Shown here piece after piece: positions 42,815 to 51,600 of a DNA stretch of 64,000 nucleotides. Within the stretch, counting starts at the first letter, position 1; the number at the start of each line of letters is the position of its first letter. The position numbers and the translations under genes are program-made. This DNA is from Opitutaceae bacterium. Its GTDB lineage: Bacteria > Verrucomicrobiota > Verrucomicrobiia > Opitutales > Opitutaceae. The DNA is taken from NCBI GenBank assembly GCA_016715765.1, contig JADJZJ010000002.1, positions 124,001 through 188,000 of the forward strand, given 5' to 3'. Under the pieces are notes generated by a model, which ran no database searches, was not told the origin of the DNA, and saw nothing but the letters and a program-made list of their open reading frames with translations.

Positions 42815-44479
42815 ATGAATGCCCCAGCACGTCCGATGCCGCATTCCCGCCGGGCCCTGCTCAGCGCGGCCGCGGGGGTCCTGGCGGCGGCGGGGGCCTG
42901 GATGCTGCCGGTGAACCTGAACTCGGTGCCGCCGGCGCTGCTCGCCGCGGCCGGGGAGGGGACGCCGACGGTGGTGGAACTGGGCCGACAGCTGGTGGCC
43001 GCGGAAAAGATCGGGCCCGCCGAACTGGTGCTCGCGGCGGCGCAGACCATCGGGTCGGAGTCCGCCCCGGCGCTCGCGGCGGACGTGGCGGCCCTGGCCC
43101 GGCATCAGGCGGAGCTGGTGGCGTGGGGCGGCTGGGATCCCTTTCTCGAACCGCTGTTCAAATTGCGCGACCGCCCGGCCGCCCCGGCGGCCAGCACCCC
43201 GGTGCTCGATTTTCTCCTGCCCGGCCGGGCGCGCGCCACGCTGCTCGGCTACCTGGAGAATTCCCGTTCGCTCGGCGTGCAGGCCCTGCTGCGGACCCGG
43301 CCGCTGACCGCGACCGGCCGTTTCGTGCCGGCCCTGCAGCCGGGCGGCCAGCCGCTCGAGGCGGTCATTTTGCTCACCGCGCTGCTTTATCAGGGCGAGC
43401 ATCTCTCGCCGACGCTGCAGCGGGAGTTGCGCGTGCTGGCGGAGACGGCGGTGGCCACGAAACAGCTCGGCGAGCTCGAGCCCTTCTGCATGGACCTGCT
43501 TTCGTTGGGCCGGCGGCTGAACTGGGTGCAACTCGGCGAATTGCTGCGCCGCACCCAGGATGCCCGGACCGTGGGCGAGTATGCGCACCTTGCGCGCGTC
43601 GCGCCGGATCAGCTCGCGCTCATCTACACCGCGGCCCTGTGCTCGGACTCGGCCGACCGCGTTGCCGCCTACCTCATCCAGTACGGCACCGCCGGGCTCG
43701 GCGACGTGCGGCTGGCGCTGACCCACGGGCAGGGCGCCGTGCGGCTGCTCCTCCTCCGGCAGGTGCCGGTCAATCGCGAGGCCGGTCCCGCCCTCGGCGG
43801 CACGGCGGCGCTCGCGCTGCTGCATCCGCAGGTGACCCTGGCCGTCAAGTACCTCGCCTTCCTGCTGGGCGTCTACCTGGTCTTTCGCGGATTGGACCGC
43901 TGGATTTTCCCGTCCTCCGAGCGGGTCGCGCTCGCGCTGCCCCGCGCCAAGAGCGGCGTGCTGGCCTTCCTTTTCGCCGCCCTGCTGGTGCTCGCCACCG
44001 AGCCATTCCTGCTGAAGGCCGCCCCTCCTTCCGAATTCAAGGCCCGGCTCGTGCTGCCGGTGCTCGTCAACTCGCCCGTTACTATAGCCTCTGCAACCGA
44101 TCCCACCCCCATGAACATGGACACCTCCACTCTGCTCTCCATCGCCTTCTTTGCCGCGATCCAGATCGCGATGTATCTCATCTGTCTCGCCAAGATCCGC
44201 GAGGTCGCCCTCCAGACCCTGCCGCCTCTCGTGAAGCTCAAGCTCATGGAGAACGAGGAGAACCTCTTCGACGGCGGCCTCTACGTCGGCATCGGCGGCA
44301 CCGCCGCCGCCCTCGTGCTGCAGGTGCTCGGCGTCATCGAGCCCAATCTCCTCGCCGCGTATTCCTCCAACCTCTTCGGCATCACCTGCGTCGCGCTGGT
44401 GAAGATCCGCCATGTGCGTCCCTACAAGTGCCGCCTGATCCTTGAGGGCCAGGCCGAGATCGTGAATCCCGCGCGATGA
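42815..44479 (+). CDS. unknown membrane protein, perhaps two fused genes
   Basis: A 554-residue protein that I do not recognise. Residues 1-30 resemble a membrane anchor (LLSAAAGVLAAAGAWMLPV). A helical soluble region (about 40-340) follows, then two membrane helices (about 345-365 and 375-400). From residue 433 a separate-looking part begins, MNMDTSTLLSIAFFAAIQIA, with two or three more membrane helices. The stretch before it (about 415-432) has the look of an intergenic leader, so two genes may have merged; an ATG at 44111 would start the second one. The next gene overlaps by 4 bases. Confidence 0.65.
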   Translation: MNAPARPMPHSRRALLSAAAGVLAAAGAWMLPVNLNSVPPALLAAAGEGTPTVVELGRQLVAAEKIGPAELVLAAAQTIGSESAPALAADVAALARHQAELVAWGGWDPFLEPLFKLRDRPAAPAASTPVLDFLLPGRARATLLGYLENSRSLGVQALLRTRPLTATGRFVPALQPGGQPLEAVILLTALLYQGEHLSPTLQRELRVLAETAVATKQLGELEPFCMDLLSLGRRLNWVQLGELLRRTQDARTVGEYAHLARVAPDQLALIYTAALCSDSADRVAAYLIQYGTAGLGDVRLALTHGQGAVRLLLLRQVPVNREAGPALGGTAALALLHPQVTLAVKYLAFLLGVYLVFRGLDRWIFPSSERVALALPRAKSGVLAFLFAALLVLATEPFLLKAAPPSEFKARLVLPVLVNSPVTIASATDPTPMNMDTSTLLSIAFFAAIQIAMYLICLAKIREVALQTLPPLVKLKLMENEENLFDGGLYVGIGGTAAALVLQVLGVIEPNLLAAYSSNLFGITCVALVKIRHVRPYKCRLILEGQAEIVNPAR

Positions 44480-45867
44480 ACAAGACGCTGCTCCTCATCA
44501 TCTGCGACTTCCTGTTGCTCAACCTCCTGGCGCTGACCCGGTGGGAAAAGGCGGAGCCCACGCCCGTGCACCGGCCGCCGGTGCCGCAGATGTCCGCCAA
44601 CGCCGCCACGAAGGACCAGGATCTCGTCGCCGCGATGCAGACCGCCCTGGCCGACGAGCGCGGGACCCGGGAGGCCCTCGCCGAGAAACTCACCACGACC
44701 GAATCAACCCTCGCCGAGCGCGAGCAGAGCCTCGGGCAACTGCAGGCCGAGCGCGCGCAGCTGGCCGCCACCCTGACCGGCACGCAGCAGCAGGCGGCGG
44801 ATCTGTCCCGGCGGGTCGCCGCGGCGACCCAGGACGCGACCATGACGAAGGAGCAGCTGGCGCGACTCCAGCGCGAGCTCGATGAAAAGCGCGCCGAGGC
44901 GCAGCGCCAGGCCGAGGCCATCGCCGGGCTCGAGCAGTCGCAGGCCGAGGCCCGCCAGAAAATCGAGGGCCTGAGCGTGGCCGTGAAAGTCGCCGAGCAG
45001 GAGAAGGTGCTGCTCAAGGAGACCGCGGAAGTGTTCAAAAAGCAGGCCGCCGCCGAGCGGGCCGAGCGCGAGAAGGTGACGGCCACCACCGTGCAGCTCG
45101 CCCAGGGGGTCGGCGACCTGGCCGAGCAATCCGGCGCCCTCACGCGCGAGATCCGGGAGAACCGGCCGGTCAACGCCAACGTGCTGTTCAACGACTTCCT
45201 CAACAACCGGGTGAAGACCAACTTCACCGCCTACCGCAAGTCCTTCCTCGGCCCGATCACGCGCACGAAGGAGGCGCGCACCGTGTTCATCACCGATGGC
45301 ACGCAGATCTACGCGCTCCTGCATATTGACGACACGCCGTTCTCACTAAGTGAAAACGGGGCGGACTGGGAAAAGTTCACCGCGGAATTCACCCGGCCCC
45401 CGGCGTACCGCACGGCGGCGGAGCGGCTCGACTTCCTCTCGCTCGATCCCCGCGTGGTGGTGCTGCCCGTGAGTGCCGCGCAGGCGGCGGCGCTGGGTGT
45501 GAAGGTGTACCAGACGGCGCTGGAGCCGTTCAAATTTCCCGAGGCCGTGCTCATCAGCGGCGGCGGCACCGGCTACGGGGCCGTCAGCTTCAAGCTCGAC
45601 GCGTCGCAGCCCGGCTACGTGAGTGTCGACAACCGCCTCGTCACGCGCCTGTTTGGCGAATTCGCCCCGTCCCGCGGCGACCTCGTCTTCAGCCAGACCG
45701 GCGAACTGCTCGGCATCATGGTCAGCGGCAGCTACTGCGTGATCGTGAACAACGTGCTCCCGTCGTCGAGCATCCGCACCGGCGAGGACGTGACGGCGCA
45801 GGGCACGGGCCGGATTCTCGATGAATTGGCGGCGCGTTATCGCCGGCTGCCGTTCCGGGTGCAGTGA
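44476..45867 (+). CDS. membrane-anchored coiled-coil protein with trypsin-like C-terminal domain (unknown)
   Basis: A 463-residue protein. One N-terminal helix (about 3-20) anchors it, residues about 45-235 are a long coiled coil (repeats of EREQSLGQLQAERAQLAATL type), and the last 210 residues form a beta-rich domain. Stretches RTVFITDGTQIYALLHIDD, RLDFLSLDPRVVVLPVS and PSRGDLVFSQTGELLGIMVS are placed as in chymotrypsin-like domains, the last standing where GDSGGP...G..VGI is usual. The catalytic His and Ser are not clearly kept, so it may be a non-catalytic relative. It overlaps the preceding unknown gene by 4 bases. Confidence 0.65.
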   Translation: MNKTLLLIICDFLLLNLLALTRWEKAEPTPVHRPPVPQMSANAATKDQDLVAAMQTALADERGTREALAEKLTTTESTLAEREQSLGQLQAERAQLAATLTGTQQQAADLSRRVAAATQDATMTKEQLARLQRELDEKRAEAQRQAEAIAGLEQSQAEARQKIEGLSVAVKVAEQEKVLLKETAEVFKKQAAAERAEREKVTATTVQLAQGVGDLAEQSGALTREIRENRPVNANVLFNDFLNNRVKTNFTAYRKSFLGPITRTKEARTVFITDGTQIYALLHIDDTPFSLSENGADWEKFTAEFTRPPAYRTAAERLDFLSLDPRVVVLPVSAAQAAALGVKVYQTALEPFKFPEAVLISGGGTGYGAVSFKLDASQPGYVSVDNRLVTRLFGEFAPSRGDLVFSQTGELLGIMVSGSYCVIVNNVLPSSSIRTGEDVTAQGTGRILDELAARYRRLPFRVQ

Positions 45868-46115
45868 CCGCCGCCGCCGGGCGGCGGCGGAACGTCCAAC
45901 AGCCAACGCTCAACTTCCAACCTCCAATGGTGGAGACGGAGGTGGCTACGAGCGTGAGCGAGTGGATGGCTGGGAGCGCGACCGCCCTCGGTCGCAATTC
46001 ACCCGAATGATGAGCGACCATCGCTTTCAACTGCGTCGGTCGAACAAGCGGCGCATGAGTATCACCAGTCCTCGATGCATTGCGATCGGGGGCGGTCGCG
46101 CTCCCAGCCATCCCG
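45868..46115. repeat. repeat-filled intergenic region
   Basis: No gene seen. After a GC-rich hairpin (45869-45889) it holds CAACAGCCAACGCTCAAC units (45890-45930, family also at 36980 and 41531). It also has a pair of the 27-base repeat: copy 3 at 45971-45997 and an inverted copy with one change at 46080-46106, 82 bases apart. The pair could form a long stem closing just past the sialidase-like gene's stop. Confidence 0.85.
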
Positions 46116-47231
46116 TCACTCCGGATACTTTATCACGCAGCGCTTCCCGCCGCCGGTCTGCCAGGCGCCCTCGGGCTGCGTGAAGCTGCCGTCGAGATTG
46201 GCGCGGTGCGTCGAATACACGAGGAGGATGCCTTCGGGCAGAAAGCACGCGCCGGGGTAGATGTGCTGCCGGGTTTCACCGTTCAGGCCTGCAACCCCCT
46301 CGTCGTCGATCACCACCGGCGGGGACCACGTGGCGCCGGCGTCGGCGGACACGGCATGGACCAGCGGGTTGCGCGGGAAGAACGCGCCGTCGGCCAGCGG
46401 AGTGGCGTGGTTGTAGAAGACAATGAGGCGGCCGTCCGGCAGGCGATGCAGGGTGAGCGGCGAACAGGCGGCCGTGAGGGTGGTGGGCTGCGGGGCGGTC
46501 CAGGTTTCGCCGCCGTCGGCGGAATAGGCGGCGTGGTGCGATCCGGCGCCGGTGCGGGCGAGGAGGAGCAAGCGGCCGTCGGCGAGTTCCACGATGCAAG
46601 GCTCGGCCAGGCCGCGGGGATGGTTGAGCACGAGGTTGCCGCGGGAGAGCCGCCAGGTCGCGCCGGCGTCGTCGCTGAGCACGCAGAGGTTTTCGTCGAG
46701 GTCGCCTTCCCACTGGCCGATCTTGTGCGAGACCGGCACGACCAGCCGGCCGGTGCGCAACTGGATGAGGCGGTCGTTCATGACGTAGAAAACATCATCA
46801 TGCGGCAGCAGCTGACGGGCCGGGGTCCACGTCCGGCCCTCGTCGCCGGAGAACGTGAGCGCGGGCATCCCGCCGCCGTGGGCCCGGTTGTGATTGAAGA
46901 GGGCGGCGATGCGTCCGTCCTGCAGGCGCAGAAACGTGATGCCGCCGTCGCTCGGGATGCCGTCAAGCGACCAGTCCATCGCAAAGCGCCCCGCCTCGCT
47001 CCAGGTGCGGCCGTGGTCGCAGCTGCGATAGATCATGGGGGTGGGCAGCGGATCCTTGAGCTGGCGGAAATCCACCGGGGGCCGGCCCCACGGCGCGGCC
47101 ATGAGGAGGGAGCCATCCCGCAGCCCGATCAGGGCGGGACCGATGAAACCGCGGTCGGCGGTGTGGCGAATGAACAGTTCCGGCGGCAGGATGAATCCGG
47201 CGCGCGGCAGGGGAAGGTCCGGGGTTGTCAT
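46116..47231 (-). CDS. sialidase-like beta-propeller protein
   Basis: A 371-residue protein of the sialidase (neuraminidase) superfamily fold. Five Asp-box repeats are seen: SCDHGRTW, SGDEGRTW, SDDAGATW, SADGGETW and SADAGATW, marking a six-bladed propeller. The classical FRIP motif is absent and no obvious signal peptide is present, so it may act on something other than terminal sialic acid. The start MTTPDLPL is chosen because the frame's longer form runs through the neighbouring gene's leader. It diverges from the sulfatase-like gene with only 34 bases between start codons. Confidence 0.85.
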   Translation of the reverse strand: MTTPDLPLPRAGFILPPELFIRHTADRGFIGPALIGLRDGSLLMAAPWGRPPVDFRQLKDPLPTPMIYRSCDHGRTWSEAGRFAMDWSLDGIPSDGGITFLRLQDGRIAALFNHNRAHGGGMPALTFSGDEGRTWTPARQLLPHDDVFYVMNDRLIQLRTGRLVVPVSHKIGQWEGDLDENLCVLSDDAGATWRLSRGNLVLNHPRGLAEPCIVELADGRLLLLARTGAGSHHAAYSADGGETWTAPQPTTLTAACSPLTLHRLPDGRLIVFYNHATPLADGAFFPRNPLVHAVSADAGATWSPPVVIDDEGVAGLNGETRQHIYPGACFLPEGILLVYSTHRANLDGSFTQPEGAWQTGGGKRCVIKYPE

Positions 47232-47265
47232 CAGGGGTGGATTGCCGGAGGTTCGTAACAGACCC

Positions 47266-48462
47266 ATGCCGGACCGTAAGCCGAATATTTTATGGATCGT
47301 GACCACGCAATGGCGGGCGCAGGCGTGCGGCTATGCCGGGGACGCGAATGCGCGGACGCCGAACCTGGATAAACTCGCGGCGCAGGGATTGAACTTCGCG
47401 CAGGCGGTGACACCCCATCCCTTCGGCCCGTTTGCGCGGGCGGCCCTGCTGACCGGCGTGCCGTCGCCGCGGAACGGGGTGCGCGACTACTTTGACCCGC
47501 TGCCGGCCGGGGCGCGGACGATTGCGCATGAGTTGAACGAACGCGGCTACGCGACGGCGTTTTTTGGCAAGTGGCACCTCGCGCCGCGCGATCCGACGGC
47601 GCCGTTGGTCGGCGAGGCGCATGCCCGGACGGTGGTGCCGCCGGAGCGGCGCGGCGGGTTCGGCTGCTGGGAAGGATTTGAGGGCGGTTTCCTGCTCAAC
47701 GACCCGTGGCTGCACGGCTCGCGGTTGCCGGAGCCGGTGCGCATGGCCGGATACCAGAGCGATGTCGTGGGTGGGCGGGCGGCGGAATGGATTGCGGAAA
47801 TTGGAAACCGGAAACCGGAAAGCTGGTTCAGCGTCGTCAGCCTGGAGGCGCCGCATCCGCCTTATGCGGAATCAGCGGCGGGCGTGGAGCGGCGGGCGGT
47901 GACCCTGCGGGCGAATGTGCCGGAGGCGGCGCGGGAGCAGGCCCGGCGCGAACTGGCGGGATATTACGCGCACATTGAGGCGACGGACCGGGCCATCGGA
48001 CGGTTGCTCGCGACGGTGCAGGCGGATGCTACGATCGTGGTTTTCACGAGCGTGCATGGCGACATGCACGGGGCGCACGGGCTCTTTCGCAAAGGCTGGC
48101 CGTACGAGGAGAGTGTACGGGTGCCGTTGCTCGTGCGGCAGCCCGCGGAAGCGCCGCGTCGCGATGAGTCGGCGGTGTCACTGCTGGATTTGCCGGCCAT
48201 GACCATCGCTTGGGCGGAAGGGCGGGCGTGGCGGTGTGCACGGCAGTCGGCGGAGATTTCAATGCCAAGTGTGGTGCGGTTGCCGCAGCAGTGCGACCGC
48301 GTGTGGCACGGCCTGCGCTCGCCGGCGCGCAAGCTCGTACTCAACGCCGACGGCACGCCGTGGCTGTACTTCGACCTGGAGCGGGATCCGTTGGAATTGC
48401 GCAATCTCGCGGCCGACCCGGCGTACGCGGCGGAGATGGCGGCGATGAAAAGCGAAAGCTGA
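47266..48462 (+). CDS. sulfatase-fold protein lacking the formylglycine and metal-binding residues
   Basis: A 398-residue protein of the sulfatase superfamily: NILWIVTTQW near the start, RAALLTGVPSPRNGV, FFGKWHLAPRDP, EAPHPPY and HGAHGLFRKGWPYEES. The catalytic features are changed: the usual first Asp in the TDQ motif is Thr (T14), the Cys of CxPxR that is converted to formylglycine is Gly (G54), and the Asp of SDHGD is Val (V263). It therefore may be catalytically inactive, or work by another mechanism. No signal peptide is apparent. The GGAGG at 47246-47250 is the likely ribosome site. It faces the sialidase-like gene. Confidence 0.85.
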   Translation: MPDRKPNILWIVTTQWRAQACGYAGDANARTPNLDKLAAQGLNFAQAVTPHPFGPFARAALLTGVPSPRNGVRDYFDPLPAGARTIAHELNERGYATAFFGKWHLAPRDPTAPLVGEAHARTVVPPERRGGFGCWEGFEGGFLLNDPWLHGSRLPEPVRMAGYQSDVVGGRAAEWIAEIGNRKPESWFSVVSLEAPHPPYAESAAGVERRAVTLRANVPEAAREQARRELAGYYAHIEATDRAIGRLLATVQADATIVVFTSVHGDMHGAHGLFRKGWPYEESVRVPLLVRQPAEAPRRDESAVSLLDLPAMTIAWAEGRAWRCARQSAEISMPSVVRLPQQCDRVWHGLRSPARKLVLNADGTPWLYFDLERDPLELRNLAADPAYAAEMAAMKSES

Positions 48463-48676
48463 GAGGGTGTGACGTAGTGCCGGTCTTCAGCCGGCACTGG
48501 TTCGTGAATGTTTAATGCGAATGAAGCGAACCGAGCGCGGTCTGAAGCACCGCGCCACGATTACAGCGGCGTGGCTGGCAAGTAGGGCAGGTCTCCGACC
48601 TGCCTTTGCATGTTTCATCCGCGGGTAAGCGTCAGAATTGCAGGTCAGAGACCTGCCCTACTTGAACCCTGCCTCC
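48463..48676. repeat. intergenic region with a hairpin and an inverted-repeat element
   Basis: No gene seen. A hairpin at 48476-48498 (AGTGCCGG arms) follows the sulfatase-like gene. At 48581-48662 lies an element with end arms AGTAGGGCAGGTCTCCGACC (48581-48600) and GACCTGCCCTACT, which pair closely. Its ends resemble the GTAGGGC ends of the element at 9297. Confidence 0.75.
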
Positions 48677-51600
48677 TCAGGAGGCCGGGGAGTTGCCGTC
48701 AGCCGCCGGCGGCGGTTCCTGCGCATGCGGGTCGGCGACGATGAACTGCCGGTGGATGGCCTCGACGATCTCGTGCATCTTCACGGGCTTGCTGATGTAA
48801 TCATCCATGCCGGCCTCGAGGCAGCGCTCGCGGTCGCCCTGCATCGCATTGGCCGTGAGCGCGATGACCACGGGCTGCTGCTCGGGGGGCAGGCGGCGGC
48901 GGATCTCCTTGCAGGCTTCGAAGCCGTCCATTTCGGGCATCTGGAGGTCCATCAACACGAGATCGTAGTGGCGGGATTCGACGGCCGCGACGGCTTCATG
49001 GCCGTTGTTGACCGCATCCGCATTATAACCGAGGCGCTCGAGGAAGCGGAGGGCGACCTTCTGGTTCACGGCGTTGTCCTCGGCGAGGAGGATGCGGAGC
49101 GGGATTTCCTCGGCGAGCACGCTGCGCGGCGGCGGGGAGATGTCGGTCTTGGCCGTGAGCGTGGCCGGGTCGGGAATATGGGAGAGGGCGTGCAGGAGGG
49201 CCGGGGTCTTGAGCGGCTTGTAGATGGTGCCGAAGGGCAGGCCGTCGCCGGGCGACTCGATGGCGCTCTGGCCGAAGGGCAGCATCAGCAGGCGGGGCGC
49301 GCGGATCGGCAGGAGGGCTTCCAGCGGGGAATGGCCCTCGACCTCGTCGCCGTCGATCAGCAGCAGGGCGGGCGGACGCGGGAGCGTGGCGGCGTACTCG
49401 AGCGCCGCGGCGGGCGTGGCGACGATTTCGCAGCGGATGCCCCAGGCGGCGAGCTGGGTGCGGAGCCGGGCCTGGGTGATGGGATGATCCTCGACGATGA
49501 GGATGAGGTTGTCGCGCAGGACGGCCGGCATGGCCGGCGGGGCGGATTCCTGGTCGAGGGCGGCCGGCTCGGTGATGATGCTGAAGGTGAAGATCGAGCC
49601 CTCGCCGATGGTGCTTTGGACACTGATGGTGCCGCCCATGAGGGTGGCGAGACGCTGGCAGATGGCGAGGCCGAGGCCGGTGCCGCCGTACTTGCGCGTG
49701 GTGGAGGAGTCCACCTGCGAGAAGGCCTTGAAGAGGCGGTCGAGCCGGTCGGCGGGGATGCCGACCCCGGTGTCGCGCACCGCAAACTCAAGGAGGAAGG
49801 AACCGGGTGGGAAGCCCTCCGGCGCGGGCTGGCGGCGGGCCTCGACGGAAACGCTGCCGGCGGGGGTGAATTTGACGGCGTTGTTGACGAGGTTGACGAT
49901 GATCTGGCGCAGGCGGGTGACGTCGCTGAGGATCCAGGCGGGGACGTCGGGATGGATGTGGTAGGTGAGCTCGATCTTGCGGGCGGAGGCCGGCAGGGCG
50001 AAGAGGTCGAAGGCCTCCTCCAGGCAGAGCGAGAGCTCGAAGGGCATGTGCTCGATCTCCATCTTGCCGGACTCGATCTTGGAGAAATCGAGGATGTCGT
50101 TGATGATCGTGAGCAGGGCCTCGCCGGAGGTGCGGATGGTGTTGACGTACTCGCGCTGCTCCGGGGAGAGCGGGGTCTCCGCAAGCAGGCTCGTCATGCC
50201 GATGACGCCGTTCATGGGCGTGCGGATCTCGTGCGACATGGAGGCGAGGAAGTCGCTCTTGGAGCGCGAGGCGGAGTCGGCCTCGCTCTTGGCGCGGCGC
50301 AGTTCCTGTTCGGTCGCGACCCGCGTGGTGATGTCGGTGGCGATGACGATGAAGTGGGTCAGCCCGGCGGGATCGGTGCGGACGGGCTGCACCTCGAGAT
50401 GCAGGTGGTATTTCCGGCCGGACTTGGCCTGGCACCGGAAATCGGTGGAGAGGGTCTGGCCCTGTTCCAGGGCGTGGCGCACCTGGCCGAGGCTGGAGGG
50501 GTCGGCGGCGGGATCGGTGAGCAGCTCGATCAGCTGCCGGCCGACGACCTCGTTCAGCGCATAGCCCATGACGCGGGTGAAGCTTTCGTTCACCCACTCG
50601 ATGCGGCCGTCGGGCACGCCGATGATCACGGGGTTGTCGGTCTTGGCGGCGACGAGGGAAAGCTTGCGGGCCTCGGACTGGCTGGCGCGGAGGGCCTGTT
50701 CCGACTCACGGCGTTCCGTGATGTCCTGCATCGTGCCGATGATGCGGAGGGGCCGGCCGTCGGCGCCGGTCGCGACGGTCCTGGCGCGCATGGCAATCCA
50801 GCGCCACCCGTTGTTCTGATGGCGCACGCGGTATTCGGTGTCGACGAGGCTGGCCTCGCCGCCGAGCTGCGCTTCCATCCGGGCCAGGTAGGCGGGCCGG
50901 TCCTCCGGGTGCACGAGATCGCGCCAGGCCTCGAGGGTGGAGGGAACGCGGGCGGGATCGTAGCCGAGCATGGTCCAGAGCCCCGGACTGTAATGGACCT
51001 GGCGCATGGCGACCTGGTGCTCGAAGATGCCGATCCGGGTGGAATCGAGCGCGAGGTGGAGCCGCTCATCGGCGAGCTTGAGCTGGGTCTCGATGCGGCG
51101 GCGCTCCTCGTTTTCGGCGTGAAGCTGCGCGTTGGAGCGCTCGGCCGTGCGCTGGTCGGCGCGGGCGCGCCGGGCGAGGTGCACGCCGAGTCCCAGCAGG
51201 AGCGCGATGCCGATGCCGGCGACCAGGGTGAACTCCGGCAGGTAGCGGCGGTCGCGGGCCAGCGCCGCGGGGGAGGGGGCGAGGCTGAGGCGCAGCCGCC
51301 GGTCGTGGATGGTATAGGATTTTTCGACCGTGAGTTCCTCGCGGACGGCGGCACCGGCGGGGAGCGTGGAGTATACCGTGTCGCCGCCGATGGTGATGCT
51401 GAGATGATAATCCGAGCCGAGCTTGAGGCGCGTGGCGGTGAGGGTGGCGAAGAAGCGCGCGTAGAGATATTCGGCGGCGGCGTAGCCGGTGAGCTCACCA
51501 TTATGGCTGATGGGTGTGTAGATGACGAAGCCTGGTCCCTGGCCGGCGATGCCGACGGTGCCGGAGATGACCGGCTTTTTTTCCTGGCGGGCGGCCTCCA

